Position numbers and translations under genes: made by a program
Shown here: one piece after another, positions 33,879 to 42,904 of the stretch
How positions within the stretch are numbered: the first letter of the stretch is position 1
Layout of the letters: each line of letters begins with the position of its first letter
Notes under the pieces: model-generated
What the model was told of the DNA's origin: nothing
Database searches by the model: none
Seen by the model: the letters and a program-made list of their open reading frames with translations, nothing else
NCBI GenBank assembly: GCA_016294035.1
Contig: JAEDCT010000004.1
Location: 70,168 to 134,167, forward strand
DNA: 64,000 nt
Origin: Treponema sp.
Lineage (GTDB): Bacteria > Spirochaetota > Spirochaetia > Treponematales > Treponemataceae
Direction: 5' to 3'

Positions 33879-34970
33879 ATGGAAAAGAAGATTGCGTTGA
33901 TTCCTGGTGATGGAATTGGGCCTGATGTTGTAGCAGAAGCTGTAAAGGTTCTTGATGCTGTGGGTGCAAAGTTCGGACACAAGTGGAACTATGAGACTGT
34001 AATTGCCGGTGGTTGTGCAATTGATAAGTTTGGAAAGCCTCTTCCACAGGAACAGCTTGATATTTGTCTTAACTCAGATGCAGTTCTTCTTGGTGCTGTT
34101 GGTGGTCCAAAGTGGGATAATCTTGCTTCAGAACTTCGCCCGGAAAAGGCTCTTCTTGGTCTTCGCGGTGGAATGAAGGTGTTTGCTAACCTTCGCCCAG
34201 CAGTTATGTTCAAGCAGCTTAAGGATGCATGTCCACTCAAGGATGAAATAGTTGGTGATGGTCTTGATATTCTCATCGTTCGTGAACTCATTTCCGGCAT
34301 TTACTTCGGTGACCGCGGAACTGCTGCAGACGGAAAGAGTGCATGGGATACAGAACGCTATACTTGGGAAGAAATTGAACGCATCGTTCGCATGGGATTT
34401 GAATTTGCTCAGAAGAGACAGAAGAGACTCTGCGTTGTAGACAAGGCAAATATTCTTAACTCATCACAGCTTTGGCGCAAGGTTACAGAGACAATCAAGG
34501 GTGACTATCCTGATGTTCAGCTTTCATATCTTTACATTGACAATGCTTCAATGCAGATGGTTCGTAATCCTCGCCAGTTTGACGTTATTGCAACATCAAA
34601 TATGTTTGGTGACATTCTTTCTGATGAAGCTTCTCAGATTACTGGATCAATTGGTATGCTTGCTTCAGCTTCCCTTGGTGCATCTGGTCCTGGACTCTAC
34701 GAACCAATCCACGGTTCTGCTCCAGACATTGCAGGCAAGGATCTGGCAAACCCATTGGCAACTATACTTTCTGCCGCAATGCTTCTGCGCTACAGTTTTG
34801 GTCTTGAAACAGAAGCAAAGGCAATTGAAAATGCTGTAGAAAAAGTTCTTGATGACGGTTACCGCACGGGAGATATTGCTGGTTCTGAGCGTGATGCTGT
34901 TTCTGCTGCCGGAAAGCTTGTTGGAACAAAGGCAATGGGTCAGCTTGTAGTTGATTACCTTAACAAGTAA
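33879..34970 (+). CDS. leuB: 3-isopropylmalate dehydrogenase
   Basis: LeuB oxidises 3-isopropylmalate with NAD in leucine synthesis. The 363-residue protein has IALIPGDGIGPDVVAEAVKV, LLGAVGGPKWD, the LRGG/LRPA segment (RGGMKVFANLRPAV), SNMFGDILSDEASQITGS and the NAD-site region YEPIHGSAPDIAGK. The ATG at 33879 follows TGGAG; upstream in-frame codons lack a site. No other leucine gene is nearby, so it is a solitary locus. A broader beta-decarboxylating dehydrogenase activity cannot be excluded, but motifs fit LeuB. Confidence 0.93.
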   Translation: MEKKIALIPGDGIGPDVVAEAVKVLDAVGAKFGHKWNYETVIAGGCAIDKFGKPLPQEQLDICLNSDAVLLGAVGGPKWDNLASELRPEKALLGLRGGMKVFANLRPAVMFKQLKDACPLKDEIVGDGLDILIVRELISGIYFGDRGTAADGKSAWDTERYTWEEIERIVRMGFEFAQKRQKRLCVVDKANILNSSQLWRKVTETIKGDYPDVQLSYLYIDNASMQMVRNPRQFDVIATSNMFGDILSDEASQITGSIGMLASASLGASGPGLYEPIHGSAPDIAGKDLANPLATILSAAMLLRYSFGLETEAKAIENAVEKVLDDGYRTGDIAGSERDAVSAAGKLVGTKAMGQLVVDYLNK

Positions 34971-34989
34971 ACAGAACATTTTTTAGTTG

Positions 34990-35092
34990 TTATTAATATT
35001 ACGGGAGCTTGAAGAATCAGGCTGAGAGTAGACTGTGTTGTCTTGACCGTTAACCTGATTTGGATAATGCCAACGTAGGAAAAATATTTACC
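34990..35092 (+). promoter_or_regulatory. TPP riboswitch aptamer (THI element)
   Basis: Conserved pieces are in order: GGGAGC (35003-35008), CTGAGA (35022-35027), ACCTGATTTGGATAATGCCA (35053-35072) and ACGTAGGA. P1 can form from AATATT near 34995 and AATATT near 35083. It precedes thiM and controls the thiamine operon. Confidence 0.95.
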
Positions 35093-35144
35093 TTGTGCTG
35101 ATGATATTGTGTGAAAGCATTAATGTCTTAGGCATAGGCAAGAG

Positions 35145-35182
35145 GCGTGTTTTTCTTGGTTGGAAAAGCACGCTTTTTTTTT
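35145..35182 (+). terminator. Riboswitch expression-platform terminator
   Basis: GCGTGTTTTTC (35145-35155) pairs with GAAAAGCACGC (35163-35173), followed by nine T, right before GGAGG at 35183-35187. Ligand-bound aptamer is expected to favour this terminator. The close SD also allows a translational effect. Confidence 0.88.
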
Positions 35183-35192
35183 GGAGGATAAA

Positions 35193-36041
35193 ATGATCGT
35201 AAAGAATATAGTAAAATCATTGAAAAACAGTTCAGTTTCTAATGAAGAAATTTTGAAGTATGCAAATTTAATTTATGAAGCATTGAAGAAAGTCAGAAAA
35301 GAAAATCCTCTGGCACCTTCAATTACGAATACAGTTACAATTAATTTTGTTGCAAATGCTCAGCTTGCCTCAGGCGGATCTGCAGCCATGGTTTATCTTC
35401 CTGATGAGGGTGAGATGATGGCAAGAATCAGCAAGTCAATGTATATCAACATGGGAACTCAGTTTACCTGTTATGAGGAAACTTTGCCAAGAACAGCAAG
35501 AGCTTGCCTTGAATGTGGAAATAATTGGGTTCTTGATCCGGTTGGTATTGGTATTGGTGAACAGAGAACAAAAATCCTGAGTCAATTCAAGGAGTTTAAG
35601 CCAAAAATCATTAGGGCCAACGCAAGTGAAATTATTGCTCTAGCTTCATTGTGGGGCCTTGTTGAAAAATCTGAGAACACTGTCAGGGGAGTTGATAGCA
35701 CGGATGAGGTTTCGTCTGCAAAGGATGCTGCAGTTGCTCTTGCAAAATATACAGGTGGTGCTGTGGCAGTCAGCGGAAAAACTGATCTTGTGACAGATGG
35801 AACCACAACTTTTTTATGTGAGGGTGGTTCAAAATATCTTCCTATGATTACAGGAGCGGGTTGCTCTCTTGGCGGAGTATGTGCTGTATATGCAAATGTA
35901 ACTACACCATTTGTTGCGGCTTTGACTGCAACTTTCCTGTATAATGCCGCAGCTGTTATTGCTGAAAAAAAGAGTCGTGGGCCAGGATCTTTCATGCAGA
36001 ATTTTCTTGATGCTGTTTATGAAATTTCCTGTACACAATAA
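35193..36041 (+). CDS. thiM: Hydroxyethylthiazole kinase
   Basis: ThiM phosphorylates salvaged hydroxyethylthiazole. The 282-residue protein has NTVTINFVANAQLASGGSAA, LDPVGIGIGEQRT and the anion-hole loop PMITGAGCSLGGVCAVYA, all typical of ThiM. The ATG at 35193 follows GGAGG; upstream in-frame codons lie inside the terminator. It is the first gene under the TPP riboswitch. Because no thiazole-synthesis gene is in the operon, ThiM probably supplies the thiazole half from salvage. Confidence 0.95.
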   Translation: MIVKNIVKSLKNSSVSNEEILKYANLIYEALKKVRKENPLAPSITNTVTINFVANAQLASGGSAAMVYLPDEGEMMARISKSMYINMGTQFTCYEETLPRTARACLECGNNWVLDPVGIGIGEQRTKILSQFKEFKPKIIRANASEIIALASLWGLVEKSENTVRGVDSTDEVSSAKDAAVALAKYTGGAVAVSGKTDLVTDGTTTFLCEGGSKYLPMITGAGCSLGGVCAVYANVTTPFVAALTATFLYNAAAVIAEKKSRGPGSFMQNFLDAVYEISCTQ

Positions 36042-36057
36042 AATGGAGGGGTGAAAA

Positions 36058-36369
36058 ATGAATGTTTTGATCGCTCTGGCAATTGCCCCTTTTGGAGTTG
36101 GGGATGAACTTTCTTCACATGTTGCTCAGGCTTGCAAGGTGATTGCTGAATCAGGACTAAAGTACAAGACATCATCAATGTTTACTGAAATTGAAGGTGA
36201 ATGGGATGATGTCATGGACTGTGTGAAAAAAGCAACTATGGTTCTTGCAGAAAAAGGAATCAGAACGGAAGTAATACTTAAGGCTGATGTACGTCCTGGT
36301 TTTACAAATACAATGGAAGGAAAAATAACAAGGCTCAATGAACAACTGGAGAAAAATCAACATGAATAA
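36058..36369 (+). CDS. MTH1187-family thiamine-binding protein
   Basis: The 103-residue protein belongs to the MTH1187/YkoF-like family (DUF77), which bind thiamine or its pyrimidine and often sit in thiamine operons. Visible family features are LIALAIAPFGVGDELSSHV, the SGLKYKTSSMFTEIEGEWDDVM strand-helix pair, and DVRPGFTNTMEGKI. It is 16 bases after thiM with GGAGGGG upstream, and its end overlaps the thiE start. Role may be HMP or thiamine binding; transport or buffering is an inference. Confidence 0.85.
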   Translation: MNVLIALAIAPFGVGDELSSHVAQACKVIAESGLKYKTSSMFTEIEGEWDDVMDCVKKATMVLAEKGIRTEVILKADVRPGFTNTMEGKITRLNEQLEKNQHE

Positions 36370-36991
36370 AGATGCATTATCTTTGTATGGAATTACAGAC
36401 AGATATTGGCTCAACGGTCGACCTTTGATACACGACGTGCAGCTGGCACTTGAGGGTGGAGTAACAATGATTCAGCTTCGTGAAAAAAATCTTGATGAAG
36501 AAAGTTTTTACAGGGAAGCAATTGAAATAAAAGAGCTATGCAAAAAATTCCATGTACCTTTTATTATCAATGATAATGTTGAACTTGCAAAGAAAGTTGA
36601 TGCTGATGGAATTCATGTGGGGCAGAATGACATGGCAGCTCAGGATGTAAGGGCAATAATCGGGCCAGATAAAATTCTTGGTGTTTCAACCCAAACTGTT
36701 GAGGAAGCTCTTCTTGCACAGAAAATGGGAGCTGACTATCTTGGTGTTGGTGCTGTTTTTCCAACAGGCTCAAAGGATGACTGCTGGGTTTTGTCCCATG
36801 ATCTTTGCAGGGAAATCTGCAGTGCTGTCACCATTCCTGTTGTTGCAATTGGTGGAATCAATCTGGAAAACATAAGCAAACTCAGTGGACTTGGTTTTTC
36901 TGGCATAAGTTTGATCAGTGCCATTTTTGGACAGAATGACATAAAGTCAGCCGCAATGAAACTTAAGGAAGAAGTTTCAAAGATTATTTAG
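36362..36991 (+). CDS. thiE: Thiamine-phosphate synthase
   Basis: ThiE joins HMP-PP and thiazole phosphate to thiamine monophosphate. The 209-residue TIM-barrel protein shows LYGITDRYW, TMIQLREKNLDEESF, PFIINDNVELAKKVDADGIH-type active site, VGQNDMAAQDVR, GVGAVFPTGSKDDC and VVAIGGINLENI. The ATG at 36362 overlaps the previous stop and follows CTGGAG. The family match is clear. Confidence 0.94.
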   Translation: MNKDALSLYGITDRYWLNGRPLIHDVQLALEGGVTMIQLREKNLDEESFYREAIEIKELCKKFHVPFIINDNVELAKKVDADGIHVGQNDMAAQDVRAIIGPDKILGVSTQTVEEALLAQKMGADYLGVGAVFPTGSKDDCWVLSHDLCREICSAVTIPVVAIGGINLENISKLSGLGFSGISLISAIFGQNDIKSAAMKLKEEVSKII

Positions 36992-37017
36992 CTGATATTT
37001 TTCTGATGGGTGCGAAT

Positions 37018-37662
37018 ATGATTTTTGAAGTTAAGGGCGCAATATTTGATTGTGATGGAACTATTCTGGATTCCATGCCTATATGGCAAAATTCTTCTTT
37101 TGTGTTTCTCAAGAAATTGGGAATTACTGGAAAACCAGATTTACCTGAAAGGTTGTTTACGGCAACATTGCAGTCTGGGGCAGAACTTCTAAAATCAGAA
37201 TATAGCCTTGATCTTTCCATAGACGAAATCAAGAAAGGAATTATGGATGTTGTTGAAGATTTTTACAGGAATGAAGTTACCGTAAAAAATGGTGTATTTG
37301 AAATCCTTGAAAATTTTATTGACAGAAAAATTCCCTGTGTGGTTGTCAGTTCCGGTGAAAGAAAATTAATCGACATTGCTTTTGACAGGCTTGATCTTGG
37401 AAAGTATTTTAAGAAAATTCTTTGTGGTAAAAAAACAGATCCTAAGATTTTTCACGAGGCCTGCAGAGCTCTTTCTTTGACACCGGAAAATATTCTTGTT
37501 TTTGAAGACGCTCTGTATGCAATCAAAATTTCCAGAAACCTTGGATTCAAAACCTGCGGAGTTTATGATGAAGCCAGTAAGTGTGACTGGGAAGAAATTA
37601 AGGAAACAGCCCATGTTCACGGAAAATTCTGGCATGACATTATGACTGTTCTTCAAGATTGA
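37018..37662 (+). CDS. HAD-family phosphatase in the thiamine operon
   Basis: The protein of about 214 residues is a beta-phosphoglucomutase-like HAD hydrolase: catalytic aspartates in GAIFDCDGTILDSMP, the threonine/serine motif VVVSSGERK, the lysine in LCGKKTDPKIF and the acidic motif ILVFEDALYAI. ATG at 37018 or 37006 may be used. Its place between thiE and thiD suggests a thiamine-related substrate, such as thiamine monophosphate or an HMP phosphate, but the sequence alone does not show this. Confidence 0.85.
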   Translation: MIFEVKGAIFDCDGTILDSMPIWQNSSFVFLKKLGITGKPDLPERLFTATLQSGAELLKSEYSLDLSIDEIKKGIMDVVEDFYRNEVTVKNGVFEILENFIDRKIPCVVVSSGERKLIDIAFDRLDLGKYFKKILCGKKTDPKIFHEACRALSLTPENILVFEDALYAIKISRNLGFKTCGVYDEASKCDWEEIKETAHVHGKFWHDIMTVLQD

Positions 37663-37684
37663 CTTTTTATGGGAGGAGGATTTG

Positions 37685-38482
37685 ATGAATACAGCTCTGA
37701 CAATTGCTGGAAGTGATTCCTGCGGTGGTGCCGGTATACAGGCTGACATAAAAACAATGACCATGAACGGGGTATATGCAATGAGCGCTATTACGGCTCT
37801 TACTGCACAAAATACACTTGGTGTTAAATCCATTCTGAATTCTACTGCTGATTTTTTAAGGGATCAAATTGACTGTGTTTTTTCGGATATTTTTCCGGAT
37901 GCAGTCAAGGTAGGCATGGTTTCAAGTGTTGAACTTATTGAAGTGATTGCTGACCGGTTAAAGTTTTATGAGGCAAGAAATGTTGTGGTTGATCCTGTCA
38001 TGGTTGCAACCAGCGGGGCAAGTTTGATCAAAGATGAAGCTGTTGATGTTTTATGCACAAAAATTTTCCCCCTTGCGGATTTGATAACGCCAAATATTCC
38101 AGAAGCAGAAGTTTTTGTCGGGAAAAAAATTTCAAATGAAACAGATATGATGGATGCTGCCAGAAAAATTGGTTCCATGTTCAATGTGGATGTTCTCATA
38201 AAGGGCGGCCATAGTCTCAATGATGCAAATGATTTTCTTTTTTCACACAAAAAAAATCTTTCAAAATGGTTCATGGGAAAAAGAATTGAAAACAGAAACA
38301 CCCACGGAACTGGATGCACTTTATCAAGTGCAATTGCAGCAGGTCTTGCAAAGGGAAAGAATGTTGAGGAATCTATTGCTCTTGCAAAGGATTATATATC
38401 ACATTGTCTTGAGGCTAGTCTGGATTTGGGAAAAGGATCTGGACCACTCATGCACAACTATCTGCTTAATGAGTTAAGCTGA
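37685..38482 (+). CDS. thiD: HMP/HMP-phosphate kinase ThiD
   Basis: ThiD phosphorylates hydroxymethylpyrimidine twice to HMP-PP for ThiE. The 265-residue protein has the family start ALTIAGSDSCGGAGIQADIK, VVDPVMVATSGASL, the anion loop THGTGCTLSSAIAAGLAKG, and normal length. GGGAGGAGGA precedes the ATG at 37685; a TTG at 37682 is less likely. It is in the thi operon, between the HAD gene and thiC. Confidence 0.95.
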   Translation: MNTALTIAGSDSCGGAGIQADIKTMTMNGVYAMSAITALTAQNTLGVKSILNSTADFLRDQIDCVFSDIFPDAVKVGMVSSVELIEVIADRLKFYEARNVVVDPVMVATSGASLIKDEAVDVLCTKIFPLADLITPNIPEAEVFVGKKISNETDMMDAARKIGSMFNVDVLIKGGHSLNDANDFLFSHKKNLSKWFMGKRIENRNTHGTGCTLSSAIAAGLAKGKNVEESIALAKDYISHCLEASLDLGKGSGPLMHNYLLNELS

Positions 38483-38525
38483 TTTTTTATTTAATACGTA
38501 GTTATTTTAAGGAGAAATATCAAAA

Positions 38526-39830
38526 ATGGAAAACTATTCAACTCAGATGGATGCTGCCAGACGTGGCATTGTAACGGATCAGATTAAGATTGTTGCAGAA
38601 AAAGAAAAAATGTCAGTTGAGGAACTCATGCCACTGGTTGCTTCGGGAAAAGTGGCAATTCCATGCAATAAAAAACACAAGTGTATAAACCCTGAAGGTG
38701 TTGGTTCAATGCTCAGAACAAAAATAAATGTTAATCTTGGTGTGAGCCGTGACTGCAAGGACTATGATGTTGAAATGCAGAAAGTCATGGCTGCCGTAGA
38801 AATGGGTGCTGAGGCAATTATGGATCTTTCAAGTCATGGAAACACAATACCTTTCAGAAGAAAACTGGTTGAGGAATGTCCTGCCATGATTGGAACCGTA
38901 CCTGTTTATGATAGTGTGATTCATTATCAGAGAGATCTTGCTTCACTTACTGCAAAAGATTTTATTGATGTTGTAAGGCTTCATGCTGAGGATGGAGTAG
39001 ATTTCGTAACATTGCATTGCGGAATCACTCGAAAAACTATTGAACAGATCAAGAAGCATAAGAGAACCATGAATATTGTAAGCCGTGGCGGTTCACTTGT
39101 TTTTGCATGGATGTCCATGACTGGAAATGAAAATCCATTCTACGAATATTATGATGAAATCCTTGAAATTTGCCGTGAGCACGATGTTACAATTTCTCTG
39201 GGGGATGCATGCCGTCCAGGATGTCTTGCCGATGCCAGTGATGTCTGCCAGATTGAAGAATTGGTTCGTCTCGGGGAACTTACAAAGCGTGCCTGGGAAA
39301 AAGATGTTCAGGTAATGGTTGAGGGGCCTGGTCACATGCCTATGGATCAGATTGCCGCAAACATGAAAATACAGCAGACAATCTGCATGGGGGCTCCATT
39401 CTATGTCCTCGGTCCGCTGGTTACTGATATTGCACCTGGATATGATCACATTACTTCTGCCATTGGTGGAGCCATTGCTGCCCAGAATGGAGCTGCTTTC
39501 CTTTGCTATGTAACACCTGCCGAGCATCTGGCACTGCCAAATGTTGATGACGTCAAGCAGGGAATCATTGCATCCAAGATTGCGGCACATGCTGCTGACA
39601 TTGCAAAGGGTGTAAAGGGTGCCATTGACATGGACAAGAAAATGGCAGTTGCAAGACAAAAGCTTGACTGGGAAGCACAGTGGGAATGTGCCCTGGATCC
39701 AGAAACAGCCAGGTCAATCCGTGACAGCCGAGCTCCCGAGCATGATGATACCTGTTCCATGTGCGGAAAATTCTGTGCAGTACGCAGCATGAACAAGGCT
39801 CTTGCTGGTGAAATCATTGATATCCTGTAA
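38526..39830 (+). CDS. thiC: Phosphomethylpyrimidine synthase ThiC
   Basis: ThiC is a radical SAM enzyme that turns aminoimidazole ribotide into HMP-phosphate. The 434-residue protein has the short form without the plant/proteobacterial N-terminal domain. It contains NVNLGVSRDC, HCGITRKTIEQI, EGPGHMPMDQIAANM, and the unusual C-terminal cluster motif CSMCGKFCAV (CxxCxxxxC). It ends the thi operon. AAGGAGA precedes the ATG. No second riboswitch precedes it. Confidence 0.96.
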   Translation: MENYSTQMDAARRGIVTDQIKIVAEKEKMSVEELMPLVASGKVAIPCNKKHKCINPEGVGSMLRTKINVNLGVSRDCKDYDVEMQKVMAAVEMGAEAIMDLSSHGNTIPFRRKLVEECPAMIGTVPVYDSVIHYQRDLASLTAKDFIDVVRLHAEDGVDFVTLHCGITRKTIEQIKKHKRTMNIVSRGGSLVFAWMSMTGNENPFYEYYDEILEICREHDVTISLGDACRPGCLADASDVCQIEELVRLGELTKRAWEKDVQVMVEGPGHMPMDQIAANMKIQQTICMGAPFYVLGPLVTDIAPGYDHITSAIGGAIAAQNGAAFLCYVTPAEHLALPNVDDVKQGIIASKIAAHAADIAKGVKGAIDMDKKMAVARQKLDWEAQWECALDPETARSIRDSRAPEHDDTCSMCGKFCAVRSMNKALAGEIIDIL

Positions 39831-39918
39831 TCAGTTTTTTTTGAATTTATTTCCTTTGCAAAATCCAGTCGTAATATGAATTTTTTTGTGTTATAATATT
39901 GCCATAAGGAATGTTGAT

Positions 39919-42804
39919 ATGAGTCAGATTGATTTGTTTAGTAAAGTTAAGCCGTTGTTCTCTGGGTTGGATATAAATGATAAATATTCCCTTTACGAAT
40001 TCAATTTCAATTCTGGCGTGCTTTGTTCCATTTCTTTTGAAAATGACAGCACTAATTCTACCTTTGCAGTTGACAAATTCATTGCAAATTTCAAGGAATC
40101 ACTTGCCGGGACTTATGTAAAAAAAATTGACGAGGGCTGGAAAGAATTCTGCTCCTGTGGTACAGGCAAAGTGTTTGATTTTGGACCATTGAGAACAAAG
40201 AAAAAGGGTAAGGACGGAAAATATTTTTGGGTAACTGTTAGAGCCCTGAAATTTGTTGGTGACAATAATTCTGTCATGGCCTATTTCCTTGTCTGTGACT
40301 ATACTACTCAGGCTCAGAATCAGATTTTGCAGAACAGAATAAAGAAAAGAGATGATTTTTACGAGAAACTCCTTGGTATTTCAAAGCTTTTTTCCTGTTC
40401 CCAGATTTTCAAGATCAACACGGATGATGATTATTCCGTTGTTCAGCTTTCTCTTGAAAATGGTGTTCTGACTGAAAGTCCACTGCAGGAAAACTGGCCT
40501 GATTATTGCAAGAAAATTTCTAAAGATGTTTATGCTGATGATATTGACGTTTTCTTTTCCGGCACAGATGTAACTCATTTTCAAATGAATGATGAGGGAA
40601 AGAAATCTGAGTTTACATACCGCACAAAACAGTTCAATACGGATGACAGTTACTCTCTGGTTGAGTCATCCATGACCTATGAAGGATCAGTTGCCATTTT
40701 CACGACTTCAATAAATGATGTCAGCTCCATTCATGTAAATAATCTTTCTGAAACTGATGCTCCGGTTTATATGGACCCATACAAAAGAGCCATTGTAACA
40801 GATGCAAATATTTTCTTTGAGTTTAACGTTACAAAGAATCAGATCATAGGTGAACCAATTCAGAGGGTGAATAATTCTATTGTTAAACTGATTGATTCCT
40901 TTGGCCTCTCAGAAAACTGCAAGTACACTGAGTTTGTTGATAACCTGTGCTGGGACATGAGTGGAAAAGAAAAAAAGACTTTCCGCTCTAATATGGACAT
41001 ACTTTATCTTACTGACAGCTACATTTCCGGCCGCTATGAATTGTGGTTCGATTTCCAGCGGGTAAATTTTTCTGGGGATACTTTCTGGTCAAGGAATACT
41101 GTTATTCTCACTAAGGATGAAAAATCCGGCGATATAATCGGTCTTTCAGTTGTAAAGGACATTACGCAGAATTATGCCGGCAAACAGGAAATGCTCTATC
41201 AGCTTGATGTTATTAATGCCCTTTCAAATGACTATTCCAACGTTTATATGGTCAATCTCTTTTCAAGTCATATCAGGGTTATTCGTGTAAATGACAAGAT
41301 TGGCTCTTTCTATTCCGAGGATTTTGGAGACCAGCGCTATGAGGATGCCATGGATTTTTATATCAGTGTTTCGGTTTATGAAGGTGACCGTGACATGATG
41401 CGAATGGCATTTTCCCGCGAGAATATTCTTCACCAGCTTTCTTCAAAAGAAAGTTTCTATGTCAATTACCGTTCCTACATAAATAACAAGCTTTCCTACA
41501 TGAAGCTCAAGGTTGTCAGAATGGGTGAATCGAAGGATTATTCGAATTTCCTTCTGGGATTCATGAATGTTGATGATGACATAGAGCATGAAATGAAGCA
41601 GAGAAAGATGCTGCAGGATGCCTTGTCAATGGCTGAAAACGCAAACCGCGCAAAGACTCTGTTCCTTTCAAATATGAGCCATGATATCCGAACTCCAATG
41701 AATGCCATTGTTGGTTTCACGACTCTTGCGGAGAGTTCTGTATTCAATCCGGAACAGACTCAAAATTATCTTGCAAAGATCAAATCATCAAGCAACCATC
41801 TTCTTGGACTCATAAATGATGTTCTTGACATGTCACGCATTGAAAGCGGAAAGATCACCTTGCAGCTTCAGCCAACAAGCATTGAAAAGATTATCACGGA
41901 TGTTGAAAACGTAATGCAGTCTCAGATGCAGATTAAGAATCTTAAGTTTACCATCAAAAGGCACGGTAATCTTACAAAGCAGATTCTCTGCGACAACCTG
42001 CGCCTTAACCAGATCCTTATCAATATCATAGGTAATTCTGTAAAATATACCAAAGATGGTGGATTCATTGACTTCACTGTTTCAGAAACTCCTCAGGTTG
42101 CTGAAGGATTTACTTCTTATCAGTTCAGAATCAAGGATAACGGTATTGGAATGACAAAGAAATTCAAGGAGCGTCTTTTCCAGCCTTTTGAGCGTGACGA
42201 GAACAGCTTTAAGTCTCAGATTCAGGGAACAGGTCTTGGTCTTGCCATCACAAAGAATCTTGTTGATATAATGCAGGGGTCAATCTTTGTAAATAGTGAG
42301 GAAGGTCATGGAACTGAATTCCTCATTTGCCTTGATTTTGAAAACACAAATTCCAGGGAGGATCCTGTTGTTACCCAAAGGTCCCATGACTTCTCAAAGG
42401 AAAAATTCAAGGGAGTCAAGATTCTTCTTGTTGAAGACAATGAGCTTAACCGGGATATTGCCCGCGAGCTTTTGAAGCAGGTTGGAATCGAAGTTGAAGA
42501 AGCCGAAAACGGATCCATTGGAATTGAAAAGCTTGAAAGCCATTCCGGGGATTATTATTCTGTGGTTCTCATGGATGTTCAGATGCCTGTAATGAATGGT
42601 ATTGAGGCAACAAAAATAATCCGCGAGCTTCCTGATGCAAAGAAGGCAAATATTCCGATTGTTGCAATGACTGCAAATGCCTTTGACGAGGACAAGCGTG
42701 TTGCCCTTGATGCCGGAATGGATTCCTTTGTTCCAAAACCATTTGAAATTTCAGATCTTCTGAATGTCTTGAGTCAGATGATTGACAAGAGAAATTCCAT
42801 TTAG
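39919..42804 (+). CDS. Cytoplasmic hybrid histidine kinase
   Basis: The protein of about 961 residues has no membrane segment. Its first 560 residues hold several PAS-like sensory repeats (for example FWVTVRALKFVGDNNSVMAY and WSRNTVILTKDEKSGDIIG). A HisKA domain has the phosphorylated histidine in SNMSHDIRTPMNAIVG (about residue 590), followed by a HATPase with NIIGNSVKYTKDGG, DNGIGM and GTGLGLAI. A C-terminal receiver has the aspartate in VVLMDVQMPVMNG and lysine in SFVPKPF. ATG at 39919 follows AAGGA. TATAAT at 39892-39897 may be its -10. Signal and partner are unknown. Confidence 0.92.
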   Translation: MSQIDLFSKVKPLFSGLDINDKYSLYEFNFNSGVLCSISFENDSTNSTFAVDKFIANFKESLAGTYVKKIDEGWKEFCSCGTGKVFDFGPLRTKKKGKDGKYFWVTVRALKFVGDNNSVMAYFLVCDYTTQAQNQILQNRIKKRDDFYEKLLGISKLFSCSQIFKINTDDDYSVVQLSLENGVLTESPLQENWPDYCKKISKDVYADDIDVFFSGTDVTHFQMNDEGKKSEFTYRTKQFNTDDSYSLVESSMTYEGSVAIFTTSINDVSSIHVNNLSETDAPVYMDPYKRAIVTDANIFFEFNVTKNQIIGEPIQRVNNSIVKLIDSFGLSENCKYTEFVDNLCWDMSGKEKKTFRSNMDILYLTDSYISGRYELWFDFQRVNFSGDTFWSRNTVILTKDEKSGDIIGLSVVKDITQNYAGKQEMLYQLDVINALSNDYSNVYMVNLFSSHIRVIRVNDKIGSFYSEDFGDQRYEDAMDFYISVSVYEGDRDMMRMAFSRENILHQLSSKESFYVNYRSYINNKLSYMKLKVVRMGESKDYSNFLLGFMNVDDDIEHEMKQRKMLQDALSMAENANRAKTLFLSNMSHDIRTPMNAIVGFTTLAESSVFNPEQTQNYLAKIKSSSNHLLGLINDVLDMSRIESGKITLQLQPTSIEKIITDVENVMQSQMQIKNLKFTIKRHGNLTKQILCDNLRLNQILINIIGNSVKYTKDGGFIDFTVSETPQVAEGFTSYQFRIKDNGIGMTKKFKERLFQPFERDENSFKSQIQGTGLGLAITKNLVDIMQGSIFVNSEEGHGTEFLICLDFENTNSREDPVVTQRSHDFSKEKFKGVKILLVEDNELNRDIARELLKQVGIEVEEAENGSIGIEKLESHSGDYYSVVLMDVQMPVMNGIEATKIIRELPDAKKANIPIVAMTANAFDEDKRVALDAGMDSFVPKPFEISDLLNVLSQMIDKRNSI

Positions 42805-42814
42805 TAGTATGCTG

Positions 42815-42849
42815 TTCTTCCCTGATCCATTAGTTTGTTTCGGGAAGAA
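42815..42849 (+). terminator. Hairpin after the hybrid kinase
   Basis: TTCTTCCC (42815-42822) pairs perfectly with GGGAAGAA (42842-42849). No T-run follows, so termination may be weak; it stands just before the riboswitch-like element. Confidence 0.4.
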
Positions 42850-42859
42850 TATATAAAGC

Positions 42860-42898
42860 TGTCAGTTAGTTTACCAACCTGACATAAAACAAAAGGAG
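42860..42898 (+). promoter_or_regulatory. Probable preQ1-I riboswitch
   Basis: A P1 stem TGTCAG (42860-42865) / CTGACA (42879-42884) encloses TTAGTTTACCAAC, with the conserved U after the first strand and AAC before the second. An A-rich tail ATAAAACAAAAGGAG follows, containing the Shine-Dalgarno sequence. This matches the H-type pseudoknot plan of preQ1-I aptamers such as that of Thermoanaerobacter tengcongensis. The downstream gene encodes a queuosine precursor transporter. Control would be translational. Confidence 0.7.
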
Positions 42899-42904
42899 TC
42901 CCTC

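Noticed and set aside
39093..39659. Open minus-strand frame of 188 codons inside thiC
   Set aside because: Fully antisense to a highly conserved gene, with no recognisable domain or start signal.
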